From: Kutzneria viridogrisea
GTDB taxonomy: Bacteria; Actinomycetota; Actinomycetes; Mycobacteriales; Pseudonocardiaceae
Direction: 5' to 3'
Assembly (NCBI GenBank): GCA_014138725.1
Contig: JACJID010000005.1
Location: 496,001 to 560,000, forward strand
Length of the DNA stretch: 64,000 nt
The notes beneath the pieces were generated by a model. That model saw only the letters and a program-made list of their open reading frames with translations, searched no databases and was not told where the DNA came from. Below, piece after piece: positions 45,945-54,604 of the stretch. The first letter of the stretch is position 1, and every line of letters begins with the position of its first letter. Made by a program: the position numbers and the translations under genes.

Positions 45945-46168
45945 CGGGTGCCACCCGGTGCCGGGGCGAGGACGGTGGCCTGTCCGGTGGCCTGGTGCAC
46001 GGCGATCAGCGCGCCGTCCTCGTCCTCACCGAGCTGCCAGGACCCGATGCTCACCGTGTTCGGTGGGCTGGCGGGGGCGGTGCCCGCGCGGCGCCGCCCG
46101 GCGCGGGCCAGCGCCCGCTGCGCGTGCACGGCGGGCGCCAGATGGGCGCTGGGGCCTCGATGCTTCAC
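45941..46168 (-). CDS. Small tail-module protein, 75 aa
   Basis: Overlaps both neighbours by four bases, so its translation is coupled. Basic Arg-rich N-terminus and a small beta-like C-terminus (SIGSWQLGEDEDGALIAVHQ). Position suggests a minor structural component; no family recognised. Confidence 0.55.
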   Translation of the reverse strand: MKHRGPSAHLAPAVHAQRALARAGRRRAGTAPASPPNTVSIGSWQLGEDEDGALIAVHQATGQATVLAPAPGGTR

Positions 46169-47286
46169 GTTGTCTGCTCCTCACTGGGGATGGGTGGGCC
46201 GTGGCTGGCCAGGGACACCGCCACCGATTCCCCGGTCTCGCCGGGTTTCCAGGACACGGCCAGCTCGGTGAGCCGGAACTCGGCTCGCACCGGCGTGCAG
46301 TACGAGTCCAGGGCGACCACGAACGCGGCGCCGGGGATCAGGTGGCCGATGTCGACCGGCGCGGTCGGGGACAGCCGCGCACCGGAGGGCACCAGCAGGT
46401 CGACCGGGGGCGGGCAGCCGTAGGCGACGATCGCCCGCGCGATCCCCTCGGCCACGCCCGAGTCGGTGGTGGACTCGCTGCCGGAGATCCGCTCGATCAA
46501 CCCCAGCACCGGGTCCACGCCCCCGGCGGCACCGCGAACAGGTGGGCCGTCCACGGCCTGTCCGTCGCCGCCGACCGGCTGCGCGCCGACGACCACCGCC
46601 CGGGTCGCGGCGTCCAGGCCTGCTTCACGGACTTCGATGTCACCGAGGAAGTGCTCCTCGCACAACTGGTGCGGAGCCCCCGTCGTTCGGTCGGGGACGC
46701 AGTACACCGTCCGTCCCACGGTGTAGAGATCGGCACCGGCGTGCAGCAGGTCCCGCACGACGTGCCCGATGGTGGCCGAGTCCGTCCAGAGATGGTCCAG
46801 CGTGGAGCGGGTCCCAGAGTCGCGCAGCTCGGCGTGCGCGAGCAGACCCGGGTCGTGCTCGGCGAAGCCATCCTGGATGAGCATGCGGATCAGGGCCCCG
46901 GTATCGGCCGGGACCGGCCGGAAGTAGCTGTCCGAGCCCTGGGGTTTGACACCGCGCCGATCCAGGTAGGCCAGCATGTCCCGCGCGGCCAACGTCAGGG
47001 TGTCGCGGCGCTCGGTCTTGTTCACGATCGGCCCGTGCCAGACCACGTCGTCCTCGCGCCACAGCGTGAGGTGGTGCCGCCACGTCCCGACCGCCCCCAG
47101 CCCCCGCCTGCATGTGGCCCCGAGGCGCGGTTTGGCCATGGTGACCTGGGCGGTGCTGTAGTCGTCGCGGACCCGCCCCCACTCCAGGCCAGTCACGCCC
47201 TCGACATCGCACACCAGCTCGTCACTGCCCGCGACGCGCACCTGCGCGTGGTACTCGCTCGCGCTGCCCAACTCGTACACGGCCAT
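46165..47286 (-). CDS. Phage tail protein (Gp37-like)
   Basis: A 373-residue protein resembling the minor tail/baseplate proteins of actinosiphophages: DVEGVTGLEWGRVRDDYSTA, then LTLWREDDVVWHGPIVNKTE and LTLAARDMLAYLDRRGV. These fold like baseplate hub domains. ATG 47286 overlaps the upstream gene (stop 47289-47291 within six bases). A longer frame upstream is antisense-like and rejected. Confidence 0.75.
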   Translation of the reverse strand: MAVYELGSASEYHAQVRVAGSDELVCDVEGVTGLEWGRVRDDYSTAQVTMAKPRLGATCRRGLGAVGTWRHHLTLWREDDVVWHGPIVNKTERRDTLTLAARDMLAYLDRRGVKPQGSDSYFRPVPADTGALIRMLIQDGFAEHDPGLLAHAELRDSGTRSTLDHLWTDSATIGHVVRDLLHAGADLYTVGRTVYCVPDRTTGAPHQLCEEHFLGDIEVREAGLDAATRAVVVGAQPVGGDGQAVDGPPVRGAAGGVDPVLGLIERISGSESTTDSGVAEGIARAIVAYGCPPPVDLLVPSGARLSPTAPVDIGHLIPGAAFVVALDSYCTPVRAEFRLTELAVSWKPGETGESVAVSLASHGPPIPSEEQTT

Positions 47287-47288
47287 GG

Positions 47289-48647
47289 TCAGATCGCCTC
47301 CTGGCGGGCGGCGAAGTGGATCTCGACCCAGGCGTCCTCGGCGACGCTGGCCGCGTCCACACTGACCTCGACGATCAGCGGTGTGCCGCAGGAGAACTCC
47401 GGCCAGCCCGCAGGGCGGCCGAGTGGGCCGTAGCGGCGGGGCCGCAACTCGTCTCCACCGGGACACGACACGGCCGCGCGGCGGATGCGGCCGTCCAGCA
47501 GCAACTCGGACCCCCGGGGCAGCCACGGAATGCTGACCTCCTCGAGTGCCAGGCACGGGTCGACCACGTCCCCGCGCAGCGACAGGTCCCGCGGGTTGTC
47601 GTACCAGCGGATTAACAGCCGCCGCAGCGATAGCGCCCCGGTGCCCAGGCTGATCACGGGCACGAGGTCGAGCCGGTCGGACACGATCCCGGGATCCAAG
47701 GCGAGCAGACTGCGGGCGGCGGTGTAGCGGTGCCCACCGGGCTGCGGCCAGTTCGCGGGATCGTTGGGGTTGCCGGCATCGGTGGGCGGCACCGTCCGGA
47801 CGGGGGCAGGGAGGGAGGCGGCGCGGTAGGGGTCCTCGTCGAGCACGTGCACCGGGCGGGGACAGCGGTCGCGCCAGCCGGTGCCGTCCGGGTAGCTGCC
47901 CCACGGATCGAACCCGGGCAGGATGTCCCGCCACACCAGCGGATCCGACGGCCCCAGCAGGGTGTCGTTGCGCGCCACTAGTTTCGGCGCGTGCCACCAG
48001 CCAGTGACCCCAGCCCGCATAGTCCAGGTCCAGGTCTGCATCACCCCGTCCGCGCACCGCGCCACCGCGCCCGCGGGCTGCGGTCCCTCGATGGCCACGG
48101 CCTCATACAGGTGCCGCACCAGCGCATCCCCCGCCGCGTACGGGTTCCAGCCCACAGCGGGGATCCCGGTGCACCGGTCCGTCCTCGGCGTCGGCGCGGC
48201 GGCGTAGACACACACCGTGCCGCCCTCCCCACCGCTGTGGAGCTCGGCGGCCAGCCAGCCCAGCCCGAACGACAGCGCCTCCTCATCGGCTGCCAGCGCG
48301 AGCACGGTCACCGCGATCTCCGGGCTGGCACGCCGCACCGCGCCCGGCACACCACCGTCACCGAGCAGTTCGGTCCACGACCTGGTGGTGCGCGCGGTGC
48401 CCGCGCCGTCGATCTTCACCCCCACCAGGCCGTAGAAGCCGGTGCTGGCGGGGATCGCGGTATCCAGCCAGGGCGCCTGGTCGGTCACCGGGTCGCTGTA
48501 GGGCGGGTCGGCGAGGCTGGCCGCCAACGCTGGGCACGGGTCGCGCACCAGGATCCCGGACGCCCTGGCTCCAGCTGCCGCCCGCGTGGTATTGACCAAC
48601 TCGGTCCCCGCGAACACCAGCCACCCCGGGAACACCATGCGCGTCAT
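47289..48647 (-). CDS. Phage minor tail protein (distal tail-like)
   Basis: A 452-residue protein starting MTRMVFPGWLVFAGTELVNT, with AAGGGAG upstream of ATG 48647. The opening (FAGTELVNTTRAAAGA) and position right after the tape measure are typical of distal tail or hub adaptor proteins. Eight or more Cys are scattered through it. Structural role inferred from order and length. Confidence 0.7.
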   Translation of the reverse strand: MTRMVFPGWLVFAGTELVNTTRAAAGARASGILVRDPCPALAASLADPPYSDPVTDQAPWLDTAIPASTGFYGLVGVKIDGAGTARTTRSWTELLGDGGVPGAVRRASPEIAVTVLALAADEEALSFGLGWLAAELHSGGEGGTVCVYAAAPTPRTDRCTGIPAVGWNPYAAGDALVRHLYEAVAIEGPQPAGAVARCADGVMQTWTWTMRAGVTGWWHAPKLVARNDTLLGPSDPLVWRDILPGFDPWGSYPDGTGWRDRCPRPVHVLDEDPYRAASLPAPVRTVPPTDAGNPNDPANWPQPGGHRYTAARSLLALDPGIVSDRLDLVPVISLGTGALSLRRLLIRWYDNPRDLSLRGDVVDPCLALEEVSIPWLPRGSELLLDGRIRRAAVSCPGGDELRPRRYGPLGRPAGWPEFSCGTPLIVEVSVDAASVAEDAWVEIHFAARQEAI

Positions 48648-48654
48648 CTCCCTT

Positions 48655-51612
48655 CTAGGCCTGGGCCAGGGCTGCGACGTGGTCGGCGGCACGCAGTGCG
48701 ACCAGCAGCGGGTCCGCGGCCACCGGTTGCACGGTGATCGGGGCGTGCACGGTGACCTGCCGGTGCGTCACCGGCCCGGTCGAGCCTGCTGTCACCCGCG
48801 CGAAACCGTTGTCGCTATTGGAGAAGGTGGTCGTCGCCCTCGCGTGGACGGGGACCTCGAAGTTCGGGATCTCCCGGGTGAACGCGCGCAAGGTGGCGCG
48901 GACGGTGCCGAACTCGGCGCGCAGCCCCCGGTCCAGGCCGCCGACGATCGCCCGCCCGGCCGGGACCAGCAGCTGCCGGTCATACGGCAGCGGACCCTTG
49001 AGCTGACGGATCTTGTCCGCGATACCGCCGACGAAGTCCCACACCGCCCCGATCGCCGACCGCAGCCCGGACAGCAAGCCGTCGATGATCGCTCGTCCCG
49101 CGCCCCACAACAGGCCACCGAGGTCACCGAGCGCGTCCCGGATCCGGCCCGGCACCGAGGAAATCCACGCCCACAGCCCTGTCGCGGCCGAGACGCTGCC
49201 CTCGACGAAGTTGTTCCACGCCGCGCTCGCGGCCGACCCGAGCAGCCCGGCTAGCGCCCCGAGCCCGCCCACAACCTGCCCCGGCAAACCGACCACCCAC
49301 GACAGCACCGAGGACCCGGCCGACACCGAGGCGGTCACGAACCCAGTCCATGCCGAGCTGGCGGCCTCGGCGAGCATCCCCGCCAGCGCCTGAACGCCGG
49401 CCACGATCCGGCCCGGGAGCCCCAGCGCCCACGCGACCACGGCCAGCGCGGTGGTGATCGTGGTGGTCACGTACCAGGTCCACGCCGAGCGCGCGGCCTC
49501 GGCGAGCATCCCGACCAGGGCCCCGAGCCCGGCGAGGATCTGCCCCGGCAACGCCACCGCCCACCCGACCAGGGCCTGGCCCGCCCTTGCCAGCAGCAGC
49601 CCGACCTGGACCGGGAGCACGATCAGCTCGGCGATGATCCACTCCACGCCCTGCACCGCGGCGTCGGCACCGGCTCGCAGCCCGGCCAGCAGGGCGGGAC
49701 CGATCCGGCCCGGCAGCCCGGCGACCCAGTCCACCGCGACCTGGAACCCACCCGCGACCGCTGACCCCACCGCGCAGGCACCATCCGCGACGCGCTGCGG
49801 CAGACCCGCGAAGAAGTCCAGCACCGCGCGTCCCGCCGCGCAGATCGCGTCGATGATCGTCGGCAGCTTCAGCAGCACGTACGCCAGCTGCCCGATCACC
49901 GGCACCGCGAGCAGCGCCTCGGCGGGCAACGAGCGGAACCAGCCCACCAGGGCCTGAAACGCCCCCGACACCCAGTCCACCGCCACGCCGACCGCCGAGC
50001 TGACCGTGGTCCACAACCCGACCCAGAACTCCCGGAACGGGGCGCTGGCGGACCACAGATAGAGCACGGCCGCGACCAGGGCGCCGATCCCGATCACGAG
50101 CAGCCCAATCGGGTTGGCGTCCATCGCCAGGTTCAACGCGACCTGCGCCGCCGCGGCGGCCCGGGTCGCCAGGGTCCACAACTCCACCGCCCCGGCCACC
50201 AGCAGCACCGGCGCGCGCAGGGCGAGCATCCCGGCCGCCGCCCCGGCCAGCGCGGCGGCGAACACCCCGAACACCGGGTTGCCGACCACCACCGCGAGCG
50301 CGCCGAACAACGGCTGCACCAAGGCGAGCGCGGGCACCAGCAGCGTCATCGCGACGCTGGCCAGCTCAGCCAGGATCGCCATGACCGGCCGCAACACGCC
50401 CGCCAGCAGCGGCCCGGCATTGGCCAGACCGCCCACGAGGCTGTTGCCGACGCGCTCCAGCGACGGCGACACCGCCTGGAAGATCGACAACGCCACGTCC
50501 GCGCCGACCTTCTTCAGGTTGCCGATGGTCGCGCCGAGACCGACGGTCTTCGCCGAGGCCAGCTCGGCGGCAGCGCCCTGGTGCGCCAGCGCGGTGCTCA
50601 TCCGATCGAACCCGGCCGCGCCCTGGTGTGCCAGCGCGACCACACCCGAGAGCGCCTCCTGCCCGAACGCGGTCGCCGCGGCGGCAGCGAACTGCTGCTC
50701 GCTCATGTGCTCCTGGGCGTGCGACAGCTGCTCGATGACCGCCCGGAACCCGACGAACCTCCCCGACGCGTCGAACGCCTCCACCCCCAAGGCAGTCAGC
50801 GCGGCACGGGCCTGCGTCGAGGGATGCGCCAGGGACACCAGCATCGACCGCAGCCCGGTCCCGGCCATCGACCCGATGATCCCCGCGCGCCCCAGCTCCG
50901 CCATCACCGTCGCGGTCTCGTGCAAGTCAACGCGCATGGCGGCCGCGACCGGGCCGACGTACTTCAGGCCGGTGAAGAACTCCTCCAGACCCCCGGAGGT
51001 GTTGTGGATCGCCGAGGCCAGCACGTCAGCGACACCACCGGCCTGATCGGCCTTCAGCGCAAAAATATCCAGACTGTCGCCAACAAACTGAGCGACCCTC
51101 GCGGTATCCAACCCGGACGCGGTGACCAGTTGCAGCACCGCGGGCGTCGCGGCCATCGAACTGCGGAGGTCGAACCCGGCGTTCGCCAGGTCGACCATGG
51201 CCGCGGCGACCTGCGCGGCGGTGATGCCGGGATAGCGCATATCCCGGCCCAACCGCTGCGCCAACTCCCCAGCCAAAGCCATCTGCTCACCCGAGGAACG
51301 GGTCACCGCGGCCAGATTCGCCATCGCGGCCTGGTACTCGACCCCCGTGGTGATGACCGACTTCACGCCGCCACCGAGCGCGCCGATAGTCATCTGGAGG
51401 GCGTCGTGGATGCCGGTGTAGAGCGCGACGCCCTTGACCTTGCCGAGGAAGCTCTTACCGAACAGGCCACCCGCCGCGGCCCCGGCCTTCTCGGCTTCGC
51501 TCCCAGCCCCGTTGATGGCCTTGGCGACACCGCCGCGCAGCAGGCGGCCGTCAGCGACGAGTTCGACCGCCGCCTGCGCGAGCACGCCACCTGAGACCGA
51601 CACCGACACCAC
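48655..51612 (-). CDS. Phage tail tape measure protein
   Basis: A 985-residue protein. The N-terminal 350 residues match TP901-type tape measure domains (VEYQAAMANLAAVTRSSGEQ, VADVLASAIHNTSGGLEEFF, FGQEALSGVVALAHQG). The rest is repeated hydrophobic helices with many Gly-Leu-Pro-Gly-Arg turns (LPGRIVAGVQALAGMLAEAA). It sets tail length and later forms part of the DNA channel. The longest gene of the module; no head genes accompany it. Confidence 0.92.
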   Translation of the reverse strand: MVSVSVSGGVLAQAAVELVADGRLLRGGVAKAINGAGSEAEKAGAAAGGLFGKSFLGKVKGVALYTGIHDALQMTIGALGGGVKSVITTGVEYQAAMANLAAVTRSSGEQMALAGELAQRLGRDMRYPGITAAQVAAAMVDLANAGFDLRSSMAATPAVLQLVTASGLDTARVAQFVGDSLDIFALKADQAGGVADVLASAIHNTSGGLEEFFTGLKYVGPVAAAMRVDLHETATVMAELGRAGIIGSMAGTGLRSMLVSLAHPSTQARAALTALGVEAFDASGRFVGFRAVIEQLSHAQEHMSEQQFAAAAATAFGQEALSGVVALAHQGAAGFDRMSTALAHQGAAAELASAKTVGLGATIGNLKKVGADVALSIFQAVSPSLERVGNSLVGGLANAGPLLAGVLRPVMAILAELASVAMTLLVPALALVQPLFGALAVVVGNPVFGVFAAALAGAAAGMLALRAPVLLVAGAVELWTLATRAAAAAQVALNLAMDANPIGLLVIGIGALVAAVLYLWSASAPFREFWVGLWTTVSSAVGVAVDWVSGAFQALVGWFRSLPAEALLAVPVIGQLAYVLLKLPTIIDAICAAGRAVLDFFAGLPQRVADGACAVGSAVAGGFQVAVDWVAGLPGRIGPALLAGLRAGADAAVQGVEWIIAELIVLPVQVGLLLARAGQALVGWAVALPGQILAGLGALVGMLAEAARSAWTWYVTTTITTALAVVAWALGLPGRIVAGVQALAGMLAEAASSAWTGFVTASVSAGSSVLSWVVGLPGQVVGGLGALAGLLGSAASAAWNNFVEGSVSAATGLWAWISSVPGRIRDALGDLGGLLWGAGRAIIDGLLSGLRSAIGAVWDFVGGIADKIRQLKGPLPYDRQLLVPAGRAIVGGLDRGLRAEFGTVRATLRAFTREIPNFEVPVHARATTTFSNSDNGFARVTAGSTGPVTHRQVTVHAPITVQPVAADPLLVALRAADHVAALAQA

Positions 51613-51670
51613 CTGGATCGAGGTGGTGCCCGGTCACGAACGCCAGACGGCACTGAACTTGCCGCGCAGC

Positions 51671-52261
51671 CTACCGGTTCCCCCGCCGCCCCAACGTCTC
51701 CAGCGCGCCAAGGAACATGCGCTCCTCCTGCTCCGCGGTCCACTGCCCGACCGTGGCCTCCCGCGGGCGCCCCGACGCGGTGCGTACGGGCACGGCCGAC
51801 AGCTCGGCCTCCAGCGCACGGGCCTCGGACTCGGTGGTGCACAACGACCGGCGCCAGGCCAGCGCGGCGGCCAGCAACCGCCCGATCGGCTCGGTCAGCG
51901 GGGAGAACCCGGCACCCACGCACCAGCCGTCGAAGGCGAGCCAGTTCCCGTAGACGCTGACCGCGAGGTTGCGTGCGAGGTGGAAGTCCACCCCGCACGC
52001 GTACCCGAGCACCCGCTCGGCGACCTGTTCGAGGTCATCGAGATCCAGGCCGTCCTCCGGGTCGAGCAGCCGCTGGTACACCACCTCCGCGCCGCAGCCG
52101 TCAAGGTGGAGCGGAATCAGCCGCCACCAACAGCCCGGCGCCTCCAGCACCAGGGCCTCCACCCACGTTCGCGCGTCCAGCACGGACAACTCGAACACCC
52201 GGTCATCGAGGGTGAACCGCGTGGGCCCGGCGGGCGGCAGCCCGAGCACGCCGCCGATCAC
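51671..52261 (-). CDS. Tail assembly chaperone-like protein (T part)
   Basis: A 196-residue protein from GTG 52261, which overlaps the stop of the preceding gene by GTGA. It sits between that gene and the tape measure gene, the position of the GT half of siphophage tail chaperones. It is acidic in its middle (LLDPEDGLDLDDLEQVAERV). In many phages the two halves are joined by a -1 or +1 frameshift; here simple coupling also explains the overlap. Confidence 0.6.
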   Translation of the reverse strand: MIGGVLGLPPAGPTRFTLDDRVFELSVLDARTWVEALVLEAPGCWWRLIPLHLDGCGAEVVYQRLLDPEDGLDLDDLEQVAERVLGYACGVDFHLARNLAVSVYGNWLAFDGWCVGAGFSPLTEPIGRLLAAALAWRRSLCTTESEARALEAELSAVPVRTASGRPREATVGQWTAEQEERMFLGALETLGRRGNR

Positions 52262-53034
52262 GCCCGGCGGGAACGCTGCTCCCGGCGCACTGGCTGCCGC
52301 CGCGCACGCTGCTGGCCGTGCGCACCACGCTGCGCACCGGCCTCGCCGTGTCCCTCGTGCCGCTGCTCGGCGCGCCGCGTGGCCCGGTTCCCGGTCGGCG
52401 CCCACCGTTGGATCAGCGCCCGCACGATCTCGTCGACCTCACCAAGGTCCAGGTCGTCGTCGGCGCGGCGCATCCGTTGTGCGAGCAGCAGGGCGTCCCC
52501 GGGCTCCAGTGCGGAGTCCAGGAAGAACGCGATTGCCCACGCCTGCTGCCCCAGTCCAACCCCCGTTGCCACCGCGGCGGACACGAAGGTCAACACGACG
52601 TCCTTCGGCTGGTGCGCGGTAAACCGCAGACCGAGGTCCTCGTTCACCACCGTGAGCGGCGCTCCCGTGGGCGTGCTGGCTGCTGCTGTGATGATCAGTG
52701 GCTCGACCTGCCCGTCGATGGGCCAGTCCGTCCAGCGTGCGAACAGGCCCGCGACCAGGTCCAGAGTCGCCTCCAACCCCACCGGGTCGACACGGTTCAT
52801 GACGCGATCGAAGTAGCGCTTGCGGTCGCTCGGCTTCAGGGTCGACTCAAGGAAGCTGAGGACCGCCAGCGCCCGGTCGGCGTCGGACACCGTGTCGGCC
52901 ACGATCTGCTGAGCGAAGAACAACACGCTGTCCTTCGGGCGGTCCACGTGCAAGTCCTCCCCACACAGGGTCACTGGGACGGTGTGCGGATCGCGAGCTC
53001 GACGCGGGGCGGTCGTGAAGGTGAGCGTGTCCAC
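52258..53034 (-). CDS. Tail assembly chaperone-like protein with internal duplication
   Basis: A 258-residue protein upstream of the tape measure. It has two tandem copies of one domain: RPKDSVLFFAQQIVADTVSD through LVAGLFARW, and QPKDVVLTFVSAAVATGVGL through IVRALIQRW, joined by a beta-like linker. The C-terminal 50 residues are Arg/Gln-rich and probably disordered. Expected to coat the tape measure during tail assembly. It is the first gene of the module; no tail tube gene lies upstream. Confidence 0.65.
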   Translation of the reverse strand: MDTLTFTTAPRRARDPHTVPVTLCGEDLHVDRPKDSVLFFAQQIVADTVSDADRALAVLSFLESTLKPSDRKRYFDRVMNRVDPVGLEATLDLVAGLFARWTDWPIDGQVEPLIITAAASTPTGAPLTVVNEDLGLRFTAHQPKDVVLTFVSAAVATGVGLGQQAWAIAFFLDSALEPGDALLLAQRMRRADDDLDLGEVDEIVRALIQRWAPTGNRATRRAEQRHEGHGEAGAQRGAHGQQRARRQPVRREQRSRRA

Positions 53035-53418
53035 GGGACTCCTGGCGGTCTACGAGTTTCCACACCGTCGGCCATGTTCGCCAGACCCGGGATGGGGCGG
53101 ATCCTAGCCTGAACAGACCTTGACCACCCCTGCTGAGCGGCGCGTCCTAGCGGTGGCAGGGGCAGAACGGACCAGCCTTTTCCGGGTGGCTGCGTTCAGT
53201 GATTCTCCGTAGATCGGTCCATGAACACAGTCTCCCTCACACCGTCCGGGCTTGGCGTCAGCTGCATGCGGCGGCAGAAAGGGGTTAAGACAATCATGGG
53301 ATTCCTACCGCCGGTGGACGGGACGCGGTCGGCCACATCAGCCCTGCTCTCGACGTGCTGGAATCAGGCGTACTCTCGTGCCTGAGGCTTCGTTGGTCCG
53401 TACCGGTTCCTCACCACC
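53035..53418. other. Gap at the end of the tail module
   Basis: 384 bases with no supported gene. A major tail (tube) protein gene would be expected here if the phage were intact; none is present, so this looks like a deletion or recombination joint between the tail module and the next region. Confidence 0.5.
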
Positions 53419-54324
53419 CTATTGGTCCTCCATGCAGAATTTACTAACAACCCTCTCCAATAATTGAGCCGGGGAAGGGTCGGGAACTCCCGGATACTCG
53501 TAGCACCTCGCCCTCACCCTGATGTCGGTCCAAGCATTATCAAGCCCCGCCCTCATGATTCGCGAGTGGATGAGTTTCGCGCCCCTCAAGTCAGTTTCGT
53601 CAAGCCTGGTATTGATTAAAATTGCTTCAACGATGTGCGCTCCACTGAGATCTGCCCTAGTGAGATCCGAATTTCTGAGATCCACTCGGTCAAATTGTGC
53701 TTTTGGTAGGTGAACCTTTCGCAGGCAAGTGTCGGACAGGTCAAGTGTGGCACCATTGTCGTGATTGACATCTCGCCTAGCCAGAACCGTGAGCGCGGCC
53801 TGTACGTCTGGGCTTGGTCGTTGATCTGGACACGGCTCGCTCGTATAGCCACTCAGTAGTGTGGACAGATGTCGATGCGGGGCGCTGGTCCTGACAAAGG
53901 TAGCGAGGACTTCGTCGATTGTGGGCTGATCTCGTGGTGAGTCGCGAGCTAGGCGTTCCAACGCGTAGACCGCTCCCATTCGCGCCTGCAGGTGATCGTC
54001 GCCCGCGCGGTCAAGTTCGTCGACCGCCTTCGTGTATCGATCGGTGAATTGCCCCTGTTCGGATAGCGCGCCCTGGGATTGTGCAATGGCTACCTGGTCG
54101 CGAGTCGCGCTGAGCGACAGGCCGGTGAACACCAGTGCAGCCAGGGTCGCCACAGAATTGACAGTCGAGATGACGGCCGACCAGTTAACGCCTCGCGCAC
54201 GCTTGGTGCCGCGCGGGCGGATTGTCCGTGCGCTCAGGACGGTACGCAATGGCGGGCGCGCCGGGCGAAGTCGGCGATCCTTCGGGGGTGTCGCCCGGCC
54301 GCTGACGGGTGATACGGGAGCCAT
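53419..54324 (-). CDS. Pentapeptide-repeat membrane protein
   Basis: A 301-residue protein: basic N-terminus, one or two TM segments (VISTVNSVATLAALVFTGLS), the conserved QGQFTDRYTKAVDELDRAGD and MGAVYALERLARDSPRDQPT region, then pentapeptide-like repeats (VDLRNSDLTRADLSGAHIVE, ETDLRGAKLI). Common in actinomycete genomes, of unknown role. Codon use and base composition in the 3' part are notably A/T-richer than the neighbours, a sign of separate origin. Confidence 0.8.
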   Translation of the reverse strand: MAPVSPVSGRATPPKDRRLRPARPPLRTVLSARTIRPRGTKRARGVNWSAVISTVNSVATLAALVFTGLSLSATRDQVAIAQSQGALSEQGQFTDRYTKAVDELDRAGDDHLQARMGAVYALERLARDSPRDQPTIDEVLATFVRTSAPHRHLSTLLSGYTSEPCPDQRPSPDVQAALTVLARRDVNHDNGATLDLSDTCLRKVHLPKAQFDRVDLRNSDLTRADLSGAHIVEAILINTRLDETDLRGAKLIHSRIMRAGLDNAWTDIRVRARCYEYPGVPDPSPAQLLERVVSKFCMEDQ

Positions 54325-54604
54325 GCTCTCTTATCGGGCGGCCTTGCCGCAGACTTTAGGGACAGTCGGAGCGTGGCACATGACATACGCCACAGAGCGA
54401 ACCTCATTGATGTCAAGGATCTAGGGAATAACTGTTTGGTTGGGCGAATTAACCTGGCTCTTCGCTGTTTCGATTGATAGCATGAATTGCACATGATTGA
54501 TTGCAACGCACTCCTTTAGTTTGAACGACGTAAAGCGGAGTGCATGAGTGGGCTCGAGGACACGAAGGAAGTCGGGCCTCCTTACGACGACGAAAGAAGA
54601 CGAT

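Noticed and set aside
47287-48057. Upstream extension of the Gp37-like tail protein
   Set aside because: It is a shadow frame of the distal tail gene with Arg/Pro-rich composition; ATG 47286 overlaps that gene's stop in the way its neighbours do.
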